A DNA stretch of 64,000 bases from Selaginella moellendorffii. Its lineage: Eukaryota > Streptophyta > Lycopodiopsida > Selaginellales > Selaginellaceae. This document shows positions 20,841-30,491 of the stretch, piece by piece. The translations under genes were made by a program, and so were the position numbers. Under the pieces are notes generated by a model. That model did not search any database. It was not told the DNA's origin and was given only the letters and a program-made list of their open reading frames with translations. The stretch lies in NCBI RefSeq assembly GCF_000143415.4, contig NW_003314274.1, positions 2,449,663 through 2,513,662 on the forward strand, given 5' to 3'. Every line of letters begins with the position of its first letter. Within the stretch, counting starts at the first letter, position 1.

Positions 20841-22661
20841 CTAGGCAGAATAATATTGCAGATAAGCGGCCATCAAAATCCTCCATGCCACATTGTCTGC
20901 TTCGAACGGCATCGAGTGCATCAACTCTTGCGCTCCATCAAAGTTGCCTGCTCGGCCGACGAGATCGATCATGCAAATGTAGTGTTCCAGCGCCAGCCGG
21001 GTGTGGTAGTCGGCCTCCAAGCTCAGGAAGAACGAGCAGCCAGCGTCCAAGGCTCCGGCATGGCTGCACACGGACAGGACGCCGAGGCTGGTGATCTTGT
21101 TGGGAGCAACTCCATCCAGCAGCATGAGCCGCAGGAGGTCCAAAGCCTCGGCCACGTCGTCATGCACCGCTGCCACCATGCTGCTCCACGACACCACGTC
21201 TCTCCGGTACTTGATCGTCTCGAACACCGCCTTGGCATCGCTCACGTTCCCACACCTGACGTGAAAGTTGAGCACCGCGTTGGCCACAACGACGTCCGGC
21301 TCCCCGCTGTTCCATTTGATGGTGCACTGTAGCAGTGACGCTCCCAGCGCATCCAGTCCCAGGTTTGCACAGGCATCCAGCAGCGTGGTGAGAGTGATCT
21401 TATCGGCCTTGACGGCGTCCTGCTGCATCCGCTCCCAGAGCTCAAGAGCCTGCTCGTTTTCACCGTTCTGGACACAGGCCGAGAGGATGGCATTCCACGA
21501 CACCAAGTCGCGATCGGGCATCCACTCGAAGACGGACAGAGCAGCAGCCAAGTCCCCCCGCCGAGAGCACACAGCAATCACAGCATTCCAGGAGACGAGG
21601 TTGTGGCATGCCATCTTGTGCCACGCCTCCACTGCTAGATCCATCTCCTCACTGCTGACCAAGGCTGCCAGCATCGCGTTCCACGACACGACGTCGCGTC
21701 CGCTCAAGCCGTCGAACACCGCCTTGGCGCTGCTGCTGCTCCTCCACGCTCCATACATGGTCACCAGGCTGTTCCCGACTGCTACGTCGCTGATCCCAAG
21801 CTCCGCCACCTCTTGGTGAAGCGCTCTTCCGAAAACTCTCAAGAACAACGACGACGACGACGAAGAAGAAGAAGATGAGGCCTCGAAGGCGCTGACGAGC
21901 GTGAAGACATCGGGCGGGTGGTAGTCACCTTGGGCGTCCATGAGGCTAAAGAGTTCCAACGCGCGCCTGGCAGTGGAAGAGCAGCGGCTGTGAGCTGCGA
22001 TGATTGCATTCCAAGACACCCGGTCGCGACCACCATCGCCGCAAGCTTGGAAGAGCTGCGCTGCTTGCTCTGGTTTACCGCCCTGGGCAAATGCGGCGAT
22101 CATCACGTTCCTCGAGACAACGTCCCACATTGGCATCCGGTCGAAGGTCCGCTTGGCTCGCTCGCCACTGTGATCCAGCTGCAGCTGTGCCGACATGACG
22201 ATGTTCCACGAGAAGTGGTTCCTCCTCTCCATCTGATCCAGAAAGACACGGACGGCCTCCTCCGGCTCCCCGCAGCGCTTGAACATGTCCATCACCAGGT
22301 TCTTGAGAAAGGTGTGCTTGGCCAGACCCCTCCTCACGATGTGCGCCACGATCCTCCGGCCCTCTTGAATGCTCATCGCCTGGCGGAGGAGGAATCCATA
22401 GCTGTTGATGTCCAACTGCTTGTCCGCGCTCCATCGCTCCAACACGTCCACCACGTCGGAGACTCTCTCCTTGCCGCTGCTACTGCTGGTGCGAGTATCG
22501 AGCTCCTGCTGGGCGAGCGCTCCCCAGATGGAGCACTGATCTTGCTGGAGAGTGCCGGCCATCCATTGCAAGTAGCTGTCTGGGAGACGCGCAAGCTCCT
22601 CGCCTTTGTGCCTTCCAAAGCTCACCACCACGCGGCCCCTGCTGTTGATCACTGGCCTCAT
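20841..22661 (-). CDS. PLS-class PPR protein with N-terminal DUF3820-like segment
   Basis: This is a pentatricopeptide-repeat protein, probably organelle-targeted and RNA-binding. It is a single exon of 606 residues if the ATG at 22661 is used. That is the first ATG in this frame, which is open back to a stop near 22765. The N-terminal ~45 residues contain VVVSFGRHKGEELARLPDSY then LQWMAG, which resembles the small bacterial DUF3820 domain (FGKYKG...LPxxYLxW). Degenerate PPR repeats follow from about residue 100, with typical DVVSWNAMLAAL, NLVSWNAVIAVCS and DLVSWNAILSACVQNGE signatures of the P-L-S array. A 10-residue Ser run (about 21,850-21,900) interrupts one repeat. The end, MPFEADNVAWRILMAAYLQ, is an E1-like remnant; there is no E2 or DYW deaminase domain. 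No clear transit peptide is visible. Its start lies 8 bp from the stop of the upstream same-strand ORF. Confidence 0.88.
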   Translation of the reverse strand: MRPVINSRGRVVVSFGRHKGEELARLPDSYLQWMAGTLQQDQCSIWGALAQQELDTRTSSSSGKERVSDVVDVLERWSADKQLDINSYGFLLRQAMSIQEGRRIVAHIVRRGLAKHTFLKNLVMDMFKRCGEPEEAVRVFLDQMERRNHFSWNIVMSAQLQLDHSGERAKRTFDRMPMWDVVSRNVMIAAFAQGGKPEQAAQLFQACGDGGRDRVSWNAIIAAHSRCSSTARRALELFSLMDAQGDYHPPDVFTLVSAFEASSSSSSSSSSLFLRVFGRALHQEVAELGISDVAVGNSLVTMYGAWRSSSSAKAVFDGLSGRDVVSWNAMLAALVSSEEMDLAVEAWHKMACHNLVSWNAVIAVCSRRGDLAAALSVFEWMPDRDLVSWNAILSACVQNGENEQALELWERMQQDAVKADKITLTTLLDACANLGLDALGASLLQCTIKWNSGEPDVVVANAVLNFHVRCGNVSDAKAVFETIKYRRDVVSWSSMVAAVHDDVAEALDLLRLMLLDGVAPNKITSLGVLSVCSHAGALDAGCSFFLSLEADYHTRLALEHYICMIDLVGRAGNFDGAQELMHSMPFEADNVAWRILMAAYLQYYSA

Positions 22662-22669
22662 CAAGGATA

Positions 22670-23830
22670 TCACGGATTCAATCGCCTCCGGTCTCGCTGA
22701 TGCCTCGCCCGATCCCTTGCCCGGAGCTCGCCGCCATACATTCTGGACGCCACCTCCTGGATCTTAGAATGCAGTGGCTGGATCATGGAGCGGTATTTCA
22801 TCCTGCGCCTGGGGATGCTGTGATAGTAGTAGGGGTCCTGATGATCATCAACCTCGGCATGCCGCGCGGGAGCAGCGCTGCATGCAGCGCTAGCGTGCTT
22901 TCTTCTAGATGGAATCCTTGGCATTGATCTCGGCTTGGCCATGGCTCTCACGCGATCGCCGCTGTCTGACGACGATCGGTCCTCCCACTCCCAGAATTGT
23001 TTCTTCGTCTTGGTTTTGCTCAATGTCTTGTTATCGCGAGGAGATGAATTTGCGCGCCTGAAGAACTGAGGAGCCAACAAGGTATCGTTGCTACTCCTGC
23101 TGCTGCCACTCTCGCGATCATTTGCTTGCAACTCAGCAAGGGCGCTGAGATTCTTGTGCTGCTTGCAAACAGACGAGCGAGGCGTAGCAGCTGTGGGAGT
23201 GGATCGAGGTCGAGAAGCTGCTGCGGGAGTAGTAGACTTGGTGGTGGCCGAGGGCGATGATGCAGCTTTGCGAGAGCGAGATCGCGAGAGCAAGCATTGT
23301 CTGATGCGCTCCGGAACAATCTCTGGCGGCAGGAGCAGCAGCAGAGCTTGATCACCACTTCTGTGCTTGCTCTTCCGTGCTGCCACTGCTGCTTCGACAT
23401 AGGGATTGGAAGATGGAGGAGCCATAGCAGCCGCGACGGCCGGTGAATCCCACGCCGCTGCCACCTTGGAACCGGGATTGGAATCCAGCCCTGTTTTTGG
23501 CGCGGTCTCGTTCTTGCGCTCTTCGTCTCGATCAGCACTGATACTGTTCGTGTGGGGCAGTGGTTTGGGCTTGGAGACGGTGACCGAGACGGGGCTCGCG
23601 GATGGATCGCTGGGATCGAGCTTGACGTGAGCTTGGATCGCGATGCTGAGCCTGTCCACGGCCGGAGGAGCATCGCGATCGCCAGCATTTCCATTTCCAG
23701 TGGCGTGGTCGGTCTTCTTGGCGTGGCTGCTCCTTCTCTTCTTCTTGCCGGTGGGGAGCATGATGAGCGCGGGCGTGAGCGTGATCTTGTGTGAGGTCAG
23801 AGGCGATGCTTGGAGCGCAACACCCGCCAT
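22670..23830 (-). CDS. Basic Ser/Arg-rich protein of unknown function
   Basis: This is a single open frame of 386 residues, from MAGVALQASPLTSHK to QRDRRRLNP and a TGA at 22672-22670. I do not recognise the family. It is Ser-, Lys-, Arg- and Pro-rich with basic blocks (GKKKRRSSHAKK, SRSRSRKAASS) that could be nuclear localisation signals. A more ordered C-terminal part reads KQFWEWEDRSSSDSGDR, YYYHSIPRRRMKYRSM and IQEVASRMYGGELRARD. There are no membrane segments or signal peptide. Base composition and codon use match the neighbouring genes. Its start faces the IDH gene across 194 bp that contain two telobox units. The PPR start codon lies 8 bp downstream of its stop, leaving no room for separate 3' and 5' signals. 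Transcript evidence would be needed to prove it is translated. Confidence 0.6.
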   Translation of the reverse strand: MAGVALQASPLTSHKITLTPALIMLPTGKKKRRSSHAKKTDHATGNGNAGDRDAPPAVDRLSIAIQAHVKLDPSDPSASPVSVTVSKPKPLPHTNSISADRDEERKNETAPKTGLDSNPGSKVAAAWDSPAVAAAMAPPSSNPYVEAAVAARKSKHRSGDQALLLLLPPEIVPERIRQCLLSRSRSRKAASSPSATTKSTTPAAASRPRSTPTAATPRSSVCKQHKNLSALAELQANDRESGSSRSSNDTLLAPQFFRRANSSPRDNKTLSKTKTKKQFWEWEDRSSSDSGDRVRAMAKPRSMPRIPSRRKHASAACSAAPARHAEVDDHQDPYYYHSIPRRRMKYRSMIQPLHSKIQEVASRMYGGELRARDRARHQRDRRRLNP

Positions 23831-24024
23831 ATCCCCCGCTCTAGCCCTAACCCTAAAAACCAGTCAAACCCATAGAAAAAGGCGAGCGATGGCACCACCG
23901 GGAGGGCGCTGGCGCCGCTGCTGCCTCCGCTAATTCTTTGTGGATCGGATCGGGAGGGGGGAGCGCGTGCGTGCGCGGGTGAGATATCCAGTCCATTGAT
24001 CCATCGATCAATCGGCTAAAGGCG
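23831..24024. promoter_or_regulatory. Bidirectional region with telobox, basic protein / IDH
   Basis: These 194 bp lie between divergent starts. CCCTAACCCTAAA at 23845-23857 is a double telobox-like unit, 15-27 bp upstream of the leftward ATG. A GC-rich stretch follows on the IDH side. Confidence 0.5.
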
Positions 24025-25409
24025 ATGCTGCGGCGGGGTGTGGTGTCACTGCTGCGGCGGGCGCGAGGAGGGCAGCAACAGCAGCAGGGGCTCTCCAATG
24101 GGTCGGTTCCTCTCCATCCTCCCCAGGCGAGAGAATTAGGGTTTTGTGGATCTCCCTCTTCATCCTCCTGCTCGCGTCGTAATATCACGTACATGCCCAG
24201 GCCTGGCGATGGCGCGCCGCGGGCCGTGACGCTCATCCCCGGCGATGGCATCGGCCCGCTCGTCACGGGGGCGGTGGTGGAGGTGATGAAGGCGCTGCAC
24301 GCGCCCGTCTACTTCGAGGCGTACGAGGTGACGGGCAAGATGGACAAGGTGCCGCGCGAGCTCATGGACTCTATCCGCAAGAACAAGGTGTGCTTGAAGG
24401 GGGGGCTCGCCACGCCCGTGGGCGGAGGCGTCAGCTCCCTCAATGTGCAGCTGCGCAAGGAGCTCGACTTGTTTGCGTCGCTCGTCCACTGCTTCAATCT
24501 CCCCGGCCTCAAGACCCGCCATGACAACGTCAACATTGTTGTGATCCGGGAGAACACCGAGGGGGAGTACGCCGGCCTGGAGCACGAGGTCGTCCCGGGT
24601 GTTGTCGAGTCTCTCAAGGTACTCCAATTTCTTCTCCTCTGCTTTGCTCGGCCGCTCCAGCTACGTTTCTTCTTGCGCACCAGGTGATCACGAAGTTTTG
24701 CTCCGAGCGGATTGCCAAGTACGCGTTTGAGTACGCCTACCTGAACAACAGAAAGACGGTGACGGCGGTGCACAAGGCCAACATCATGAAGCTCGCGGAT
24801 GGCCTGTTTCTGGAGTCGTGCCGCGAGGTGGCCAAGAAGTATCCCGGGATCAAGTACAACGAGATCATCGTCGACAACTGCTGTATGCAGCTCGTGTCTC
24901 GCCCCGAGCAATTCGATGTCATGGTAACCAGTTGCTCCTTCCATTTCATTGCAGTGTTTTATCATCCACGAACCTGTGCAGGTAACTCCCAACCTCTACG
25001 GCAACCTTGTGGCCAACACGGCGGCTGGCATTGCGGGTGGCACGGGAGTGATGCCCGGAGGTAACCACGCACACCTCCTCTCTTGCAAGATTTGATTGAC
25101 AGACGAGCGATTGTCTTGCTCGCAGGCAACGTTGGAGCGGAGCACGCGATATTCGAGCAGGGTGCCTCGGCCGGTAACGTAGGAAACGAGAAGCTTGTGC
25201 AGCAGAAGACGGCGAATCCCACAGCGCTGCTACTTTCGTCGGCGATGATGCTGCGGCACCTGCAGTTCCCCTCGTTTGCGGACCGGCTGGAGCAGGCGGT
25301 GCTAGGCGTTGTGAAGGATGGCAAGCACCGCACCAAGGACCTCGGCGGGAGCAGCACGACGCAAAAGGTGGTGGACGCGGTCATCGCCAAGCTTGCCGAC
25401 AACGAGTAA
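24025..25409 (+). CDS. IDH: NAD-dependent isocitrate dehydrogenase, regulatory subunit (mitochondrial)
   Basis: This is a subunit of the mitochondrial NAD-IDH that converts isocitrate to 2-oxoglutarate in the TCA cycle. The exons are 24025-24618, 24684-24923, 24982-25060 and 25126-25409, giving 398 residues. The N-terminal ~60 residues ([16 protein letters not shown], then Gln run and Ser/Arg-rich) form a mitochondrial presequence. The mature protein starts near [18 protein letters not shown]. Plant regulatory-subunit text is nearly unbroken: [71 protein letters not shown] and [19 protein letters not shown]. The loop [15 protein letters not shown] is the form seen in the regulatory rather than the catalytic plant class. 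The stop is TAA at 25407-25409. It is followed on the same strand by plastid pyruvate kinase. Confidence 0.95.
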
Positions 25410-25752
25410 TACTGCCGCTGGGTATGTTGGTGTTCCAAAACTATCACCTAGCTTGCGTAGTCGCGGATCCAGATTCTATTTCTTTATTCTTAACCGAGAC
25501 GAGACGCCGAGATGACCAAGGAATAAAACTTCGCAAACCTCGTGTCTGCGTGTGAGTAGATATTTTCGATGCATGGCTGGACTTGGGATGGACGGACGGG
25601 CAATTCTTGTATCGTCGTCGAGGCCAGGGGCAACGGACGGAGGGGGCGAGGCGTGGTTGCATGGTGGAGTGATTTAAACCTATCTAAATAAGAGGAACAA
25701 GAGAGGAGAGAAAAAGAGGAAGAGAGGTCGCTCTTAGTTGGCGGTGGTGGGC
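25410..25752. other. Intergenic: IDH 3' end and pyruvate kinase 5' region
   Basis: This 343 bp stretch has no convincing ORF. It should contain the IDH 3' UTR and the pyruvate kinase promoter and 5' UTR. A purine-rich run, roughly 25,690-25,730, lies directly before the pyruvate kinase start. I see no repeat or RNA gene. Confidence 0.6.
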
Positions 25753-27991
25753 ATGGCGACGGCGGCGGCTGCGGCGGCCTGTGCCGGGACTGGAAGCGGA
25801 GGTGGGGGAGTGTGGCGGCCATTCTCATCGCCATCAGTGCCATCTCGGGTGGTTTTGAGGGCTCCTCGATCTTTTCCTCTGTTTGCCAGCAGCAGTGGCA
25901 GCAGCAGCAGTAGAGCATGGCAAAGGAGCGTGCTGGCTATGGTTGCAAAGTACAAAAAGGATGGGATCTCGAGCGGTGCAGTGGATTGCGGCCTGGCAGA
26001 TCCCGCCGTGAGCGGCACCAGCGGCAGCGATGGAGGCAATGGCGCTGCTGCTCCGTCCCGTGCGACTGGCCTGGCGAGCTCGTTTCCTTCCATTGCTCCC
26101 GGGATCGACGTGGACAGCGTGAGCGAGGCCGAATTGAAGGAGAATGGCTTCCGCAGCACCCGACGCACCAAGCTCATCTGCACGATTGGGCCGGCGTCGT
26201 GTGGCTTTGAGCAGCTGGAAGCTCTGGCTATGGCGGGAATGAACGTGGCGCGGCTCAACATGTGCCACGGCACGAGGGAGTGGCACCGCGGCGTCATCAA
26301 GAGCGTCCGGCAGCTCAACGAGATGAAGGGCTACTCGGTGGCGCTCATGATCGACACCGAAGGCAGCGAGATCCATATGGGCGATCTGGGTGGAGTCACG
26401 TCCCAAAAAGCCGAGGTTGGTTTCTCTTTCTCATTTTTTGTTTCGTGCTTTTCGAGATCAACCGAGTGTGAGCTCGCCGGCCGCAGGATGGCGAGGAATG
26501 GACATTCTCGGTCCGGAAGTTCGATGGAGCTCTTCCCGAGGGCACTCTCCAGGTGAACTACGAGGGATTTGCCGAAGGTAAAGAAAGAGGAAGAGAAAAA
26601 GAGTGGTTTTTTATGCGATTGCTGCTGCATGCATACAGACGTGATGGCTGGAGACGAGCTGGTTGTGGACGGAGGGATGGTGAGATTTGAGGTGGTGGAC
26701 AAGATTGGACCCGATGTCAAGTGCCGCTGCATCGATCCCGGACTGCTGCTCCCTCGGGCCAACGTTACCTTTTGGAGGAATGGCCGACTGGTTCGTGAGC
26801 GCAATGCCATGCTTCCCACCATCTCTTCCAAGGTCTGCCGCTTGTCGTTTTTTGTCACTCCTCTCCAAGCTTCGCCTCTGGCTCCAGGACTGGCTGGACA
26901 TCGACTTTGGCATCTCCGAGGGCGTGGATTTCATAGCAATCTCCTTCGTCAAGACCGCGGACGTGATCAAGCACCTCAAGAGCTACATTGCGTCGAGGTC
27001 GACCAACAGGTACGCGTCATAGCCTTTCCTCACCTGCATAGCCCCTGAGAGTGCCTGCGCGGTGGTGTTGTGGCAAGCAGGCAGATCGGTGTGTTTGCCA
27101 AGATCGAGAGCTGCGACTCCCTCAAGAACCTCGAGGACATCATCCGCGTGGCGGATGGAGCCATGGTTGCTCGTGGCGACCTGGGAGCGCAGATACCGCT
27201 GGAGCAGGTCCCGTCGGTCCAGCGCGAGATAGTGACCTTGTGCCGGCAGCTGAACAAGCCCGTCATTGTGGCGTCGCAGCTCCTCGAGTCGATGATCGAG
27301 TACCCGACACCCACCAGGGCCGAGGTAAGCAAACGACAAGGTAAATGCTGCTCACGACACGACTGTTGCATGCAAAGGTGGCGGACGTGTCCGAGGCTGT
27401 GCGCCAACGAGCTGACGCGCTGATGCTGTCGGGGGAGTCGGCCATGGGCCAGTTCCCACTCAAGGCCCTGAGCGTGCTCCGGACGGTGAGCCTGCGGATC
27501 GAGCGGTGGTGCCGGGAGCAGAAGCGGCACGAGATGATGCGGCTGCGGGAGTTGTCTCCGCCATCGTCAGACAGGCAGTCGGCGGAGCGGGTGTCGGAGC
27601 AGATTTGCAACTCGGCGTCACACATGGGTGAGAAGCATTCTTGTTTTCTCGTGCCAGCTACGGGCTGACCAGTCTAGTGTCTGTACCAGCCAACAATCTG
27701 GGGGTGGACGCCATCTTCGTCTACACCCGCGACGGTCACATGGCGTCGCTGCTGTCGCGGTGCCGGCCCGACTGCCCCATCTTCGCCTTCACTGACACGA
27801 CGGCGGTGCGGCGGAGGCTCAACCTGCAGTGGGGGCTCATCCCCTTCCGCCTCGACCTCTCCACGGACATGGAGGTGAACATCTTGCGCACCTTCTCGCT
27901 GCTCAAGGCCCGCGGCATGATGAACTCGGGCGACCTCGTCATCGCCGTCTCCGACATGCTGCAGTCGATCCAGATCCGGAAAATCCCCTGA
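25753..27991 (+). CDS. PKP1: Plastidial pyruvate kinase, alpha-type (PKp1)
   Basis: This enzyme transfers phosphate from phosphoenolpyruvate to ADP and supplies pyruvate for plastid fatty-acid synthesis. The exons are 25753-26415, 26487-26577, 26639-26832, 26888-27009, 27081-27324, 27378-27627 and 27690-27991, giving 621 residues. I use the first ATG ([14 protein letters not shown]); a long Ala/Ser/Arg-rich transit peptide of about 110-120 residues precedes the catalytic core. Landmarks are [67 protein letters not shown] (catalytic Lys-Glu pair), [20 protein letters not shown] and [17 protein letters not shown]. Glu in DTEGSEI, where typical pyruvate kinases have Lys (DTKGPEI), is a mark of the plastid alpha class as I recall it. 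A beta subunit would normally be its partner. The C-terminal domain ends IQIRKIP. Confidence 0.95.
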
Positions 27992-28238
27992 GAGGCTTTT
28001 TTTTGTTCTTTGAAATCGTCGCGGCGCTTTTTGCTTCCCCGGTTTTGGATTGCTCACATACATCACGCGAGCTTTTTGAGCGAGCTGGCTAGCTACGTTT
28101 TACTTTTCTGTCGCTCCCAGAGGAGAAGATCACAAGAATAAATTTCCTTCCCTGTCATATATCATGTGTAGAACAGCAAAGGCAAAGAAAGGAGGCAAAC
28201 GAGTTTAGCTACAGCTTGGAAAACACGAGATACATTGT
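27992..28238. other. Convergent 3' region, pyruvate kinase / H2A.Z
   Basis: These 247 bp lie between two convergent stop codons and are presumably both 3' UTRs. There is a T-run right after the pyruvate kinase stop. Nothing else was recognised. Confidence 0.6.
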
Positions 28239-28730
28239 CTAGTCCTTCTTGGCCTGCTTGTTGATGAGCGATTTGTGAATGTGGGGGATGACGCCGCCGC
28301 CGGCGATGGTCCCTTTGATCAAGGTGTCGAGCTCCTCATCCCCTCTAATAGCCAGCTGCAAGTGCCGCGGAGTGATGCGCTTCACCTTGAGATCTTTGCT
28401 CGCATTCCCCGCCAGCTCCAGCACCTCGGCGGTGAGATACTCGAGGATCGCCGCCGAGTAGACGGCCGCGGTGCCTCCCACCCTTCCGTTGGCAGTGACG
28501 CGGGACTTGAGCAAGCGGTGGATCCGACCCACTGGGAACTGCACACAAACACCCGCCACTCATCTCAGTAGCCAGCAACCTCTGTTTGGGGCACAAAGAC
28601 GAACCTGTAGCCCAGCTCGAGACGATTTGGACAAGGGCTTCTTCTTGTCCTTGTCCGCAGCTGTGGACACCGCCGAGGGTCTGTTGCCCAGCAGCCCCTT
28701 TGCGCCCTTGCCCCCTCCTTGCACCACCAT
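28239..28730 (-). CDS. H2A.Z: Histone H2A.Z variant
   Basis: This is a replacement histone that is deposited by SWR1 and marks promoter-flanking nucleosomes. Two exons (28730-28605 and 28538-28239) give 141 residues. The tail [20 protein letters not shown] is plant H2A.Z-like. The core runs [78 protein letters not shown]. The C-terminus [19 protein letters not shown] with the short end QAKKD is diagnostic: canonical H2A has NIHKNLLP or a long SPKK tail instead. Gly replaces the usual Ala in RVGGTAAVY. The intron after LQ is at a position common in plant H2A genes. Upstream lies a 31-bp CT/GA microsatellite, 92 bp from the ATG. Confidence 0.96.
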
Positions 28731-28819
28731 CGCTGCCTGCTTCTCCCCAGCACCACACAGCCCAACAAAGAGCAACGTGAGTGTGTGCCCCCCCCTGGGC
28801 CCTGGCTATGGAGCACGAG

Positions 28820-28821
<2 letters not shown>

Positions 28822-28852
<31 letters not shown>
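28822..28852. repeat. (CT)n microsatellite in the H2A.Z 5' region
   Basis: This is an uninterrupted 31-bp CT run, read as GA on the H2A.Z coding strand. It begins 92 bp upstream of the ATG. GA-rich elements in 5' regions are common in plants; the function is unknown. Confidence 0.9.
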
Positions 28853-28858
<6 letters not shown>

Positions 28859-28901
28859 AGGTCACAAAGCAAGGCCTACAGTGTGGATTTTGAAATTGCT
28901 A

Positions 28902-30491
28902 TCACGGATCGCCACGTGTGCGGCCGCGATGGCGTGCGCAGGCTAGGGCAACAGCCACGATCGTCTCCTCCACTAGTCTCCTCAAGATGATGCACTCCAC
29001 TCTTGCCGCCACCTCCTTCGTCTCCGCGCCAATTCCCACTGACCACCGCCGATCCATCGCCGTGACGATCGCGCTCCCATTGTCTTCCTCGTCCCCGCAT
29101 TGGTGGGGCACGGGCCTTCGGGATGCTGCCGCTGCTGGTTCGTCCGCCCACAGAGCTCTTACCACTGCGCCTCTCTTGCGATTGCTCTCTCGCTCTCTTT
29201 GACAATCTGACAGGAACGTACTGTTGTCAGCTATGAACTGTGTAAGATCCTTCGCGTTACCTGGATCGTCTTCGCTCGAGTCGATGTGCGAGTTGTCCAG
29301 GACCGACACTGGGCTCGGCTGCTCGCTCTCGGCAACGCCATTGAGTGACACGATCTTCCCCTGCTGCGAATCTCTTATGTGAGGTGTTTGGAAACAGCTT
29401 TCGCGGATGATATCGTCAATCTCCTCTTTCGCCCTCGTGATGAGGTTGGCATTCTTCATGGTCTTGCTGCGCGGTGGCGACGATGGGTCGCACAATCTGG
29501 CTCTCGCAGACTTTGTCACTGGATCACGCTCCATGCTCGTCATGTCCAGTTCCATGTCGTAGGGAGGACGGTAAACTGGAGTTCCTCCGTCCGAAACACT
29601 TCGCCGGTGGTGGTGGTGTTGGAATCGAGGCGTTGTACTCTCCATCACGGCCCTGTCCCGGTGATGGTGATGATGAATATGATCGTATCCCCTCGAGTTC
29701 GCCATGGTGTGATCCACGGACCTGGATCGAGCGTGCCGGCATGTCGATCTGGTCCTGTCGCTTGGATCGTCTCGCCTCGTGCAAGCGCCATAGACATCGT
29801 GCCTGTTGCTAGTCGCAGCGATGGCGGCCGAGGTACTGTTGCTGAGGTAGAGGAGCTTCTTCTTGAGCTGCATCACGGCCTCGATGCGTTCTAGAGCCTG
29901 GTCACACTGTCTCAGGTGGTTCTCCATCTCATCCAGAAAACCTTGAGGATAAGTAGGCTCCATCGGATTCCTGGAATCTTTCATCTTCATCAGTGGATAA
30001 GGAGATGCTGTTGAGTAGGGAGTCCCGAGACCCATGAGCCGGGCAATGACATTGGACGTGGGCGAGCTGCATGAGCTATGGATGGCGCTCGTGGATCCGG
30101 ATCGCGCCCTGTGGAAATGACCACTTGCCTGGAGTGGAGCTGCGTGATCGTCCGCAGCGTCGAGACTGCTAGTCCAGTAGGATGTGGAGGAGGAGGTGGA
30201 GTGTCTGGATGAGGTGCTGCTCAACAAGAGATCCTCTCTGTAGCTGGCGACCCCTGGAGCGTCCACGGAATGCCGGGCTGCCTGCTTCAGCTCACCGGGG
30301 AGAGGCTCCGCGAGCTTGGCCAGGACGCGCTCCTTGATGGACGCGTCCGAATGAGCAGCAGCCAATCTGGGCTCCGCCCCGCTCTTCTTCTCCCTTGCCT
30401 TTCTCCCGCTGCTCGTTGCTCTGGCCAGCATACTCCACCATGACCTGCGTGCTTCTTGGCCGTCCCTCGCCTTCATCTCCGTGCGCGGCAT
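28902..30491 (-). CDS. TRM/LONGIFOLIA-like protein (DUF3741-type motif)
   Basis: This is one open frame of 529 residues. The central SPTSNVIARLMGLGTPYS matches the conserved NVIARLMGL motif (DUF3741) of TON1-recruiting-motif and LONGIFOLIA proteins, which link to cortical microtubule organisation. Upstream, RRSWWSMLARATSS and KERVLAKLAEPLPGELKQ are plausible family segments. Downstream, QALERIEAVMQLKKKLLYL is helical. The rest is Ser/Arg/His-rich and probably disordered, including a pentahistidine run and HHHHRR. RAKEEIDDIIRES and VECIILRRLVEETIV could be remnants of later TRM motifs. A small intron near 29,190-29,205 (GTACGT...CAG) is possible, so the C-terminal 100 residues are less certain. 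Its start faces the dynein gene over 487 bp. Function is assigned by motif only. Confidence 0.6.
   Translation of the reverse strand: MPRTEMKARDGQEARRSWWSMLARATSSGRKAREKKSGAEPRLAAAHSDASIKERVLAKLAEPLPGELKQAARHSVDAPGVASYREDLLLSSTSSRHSTSSSTSYWTSSLDAADDHAAPLQASGHFHRARSGSTSAIHSSCSSPTSNVIARLMGLGTPYSTASPYPLMKMKDSRNPMEPTYPQGFLDEMENHLRQCDQALERIEAVMQLKKKLLYLSNSTSAAIAATSNRHDVYGACTRRDDPSDRTRSTCRHARSRSVDHTMANSRGYDHIHHHHHRDRAVMESTTPRFQHHHHRRSVSDGGTPVYRPPYDMELDMTSMERDPVTKSARARLCDPSSPPRSKTMKNANLITRAKEEIDDIIRESCFQTPHIRDSQQGKIVSLNGVAESEQPSPVSVLDNSHIDSSEDDPGNAKDLTQFIADNSTFLSDCQRERESNRKRGAVVRALWADEPAAAASRRPVPHQCGDEEDNGSAIVTAMDRRWSVGIGAETKEVAARVECIILRRLVEETIVAVALACARHRGRTRGDP

Noticed and set aside
21918-22700. 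260-residue plus-strand ORF over the PPR gene
   Set aside because: It is antisense to clear PPR repeats and has no motif.
24025-27991. Metabolic cluster of IDH and pyruvate kinase
   Set aside because: The products go to different organelles (mitochondrion and plastid) and have separate promoters; adjacency alone is not evidence of a cluster.
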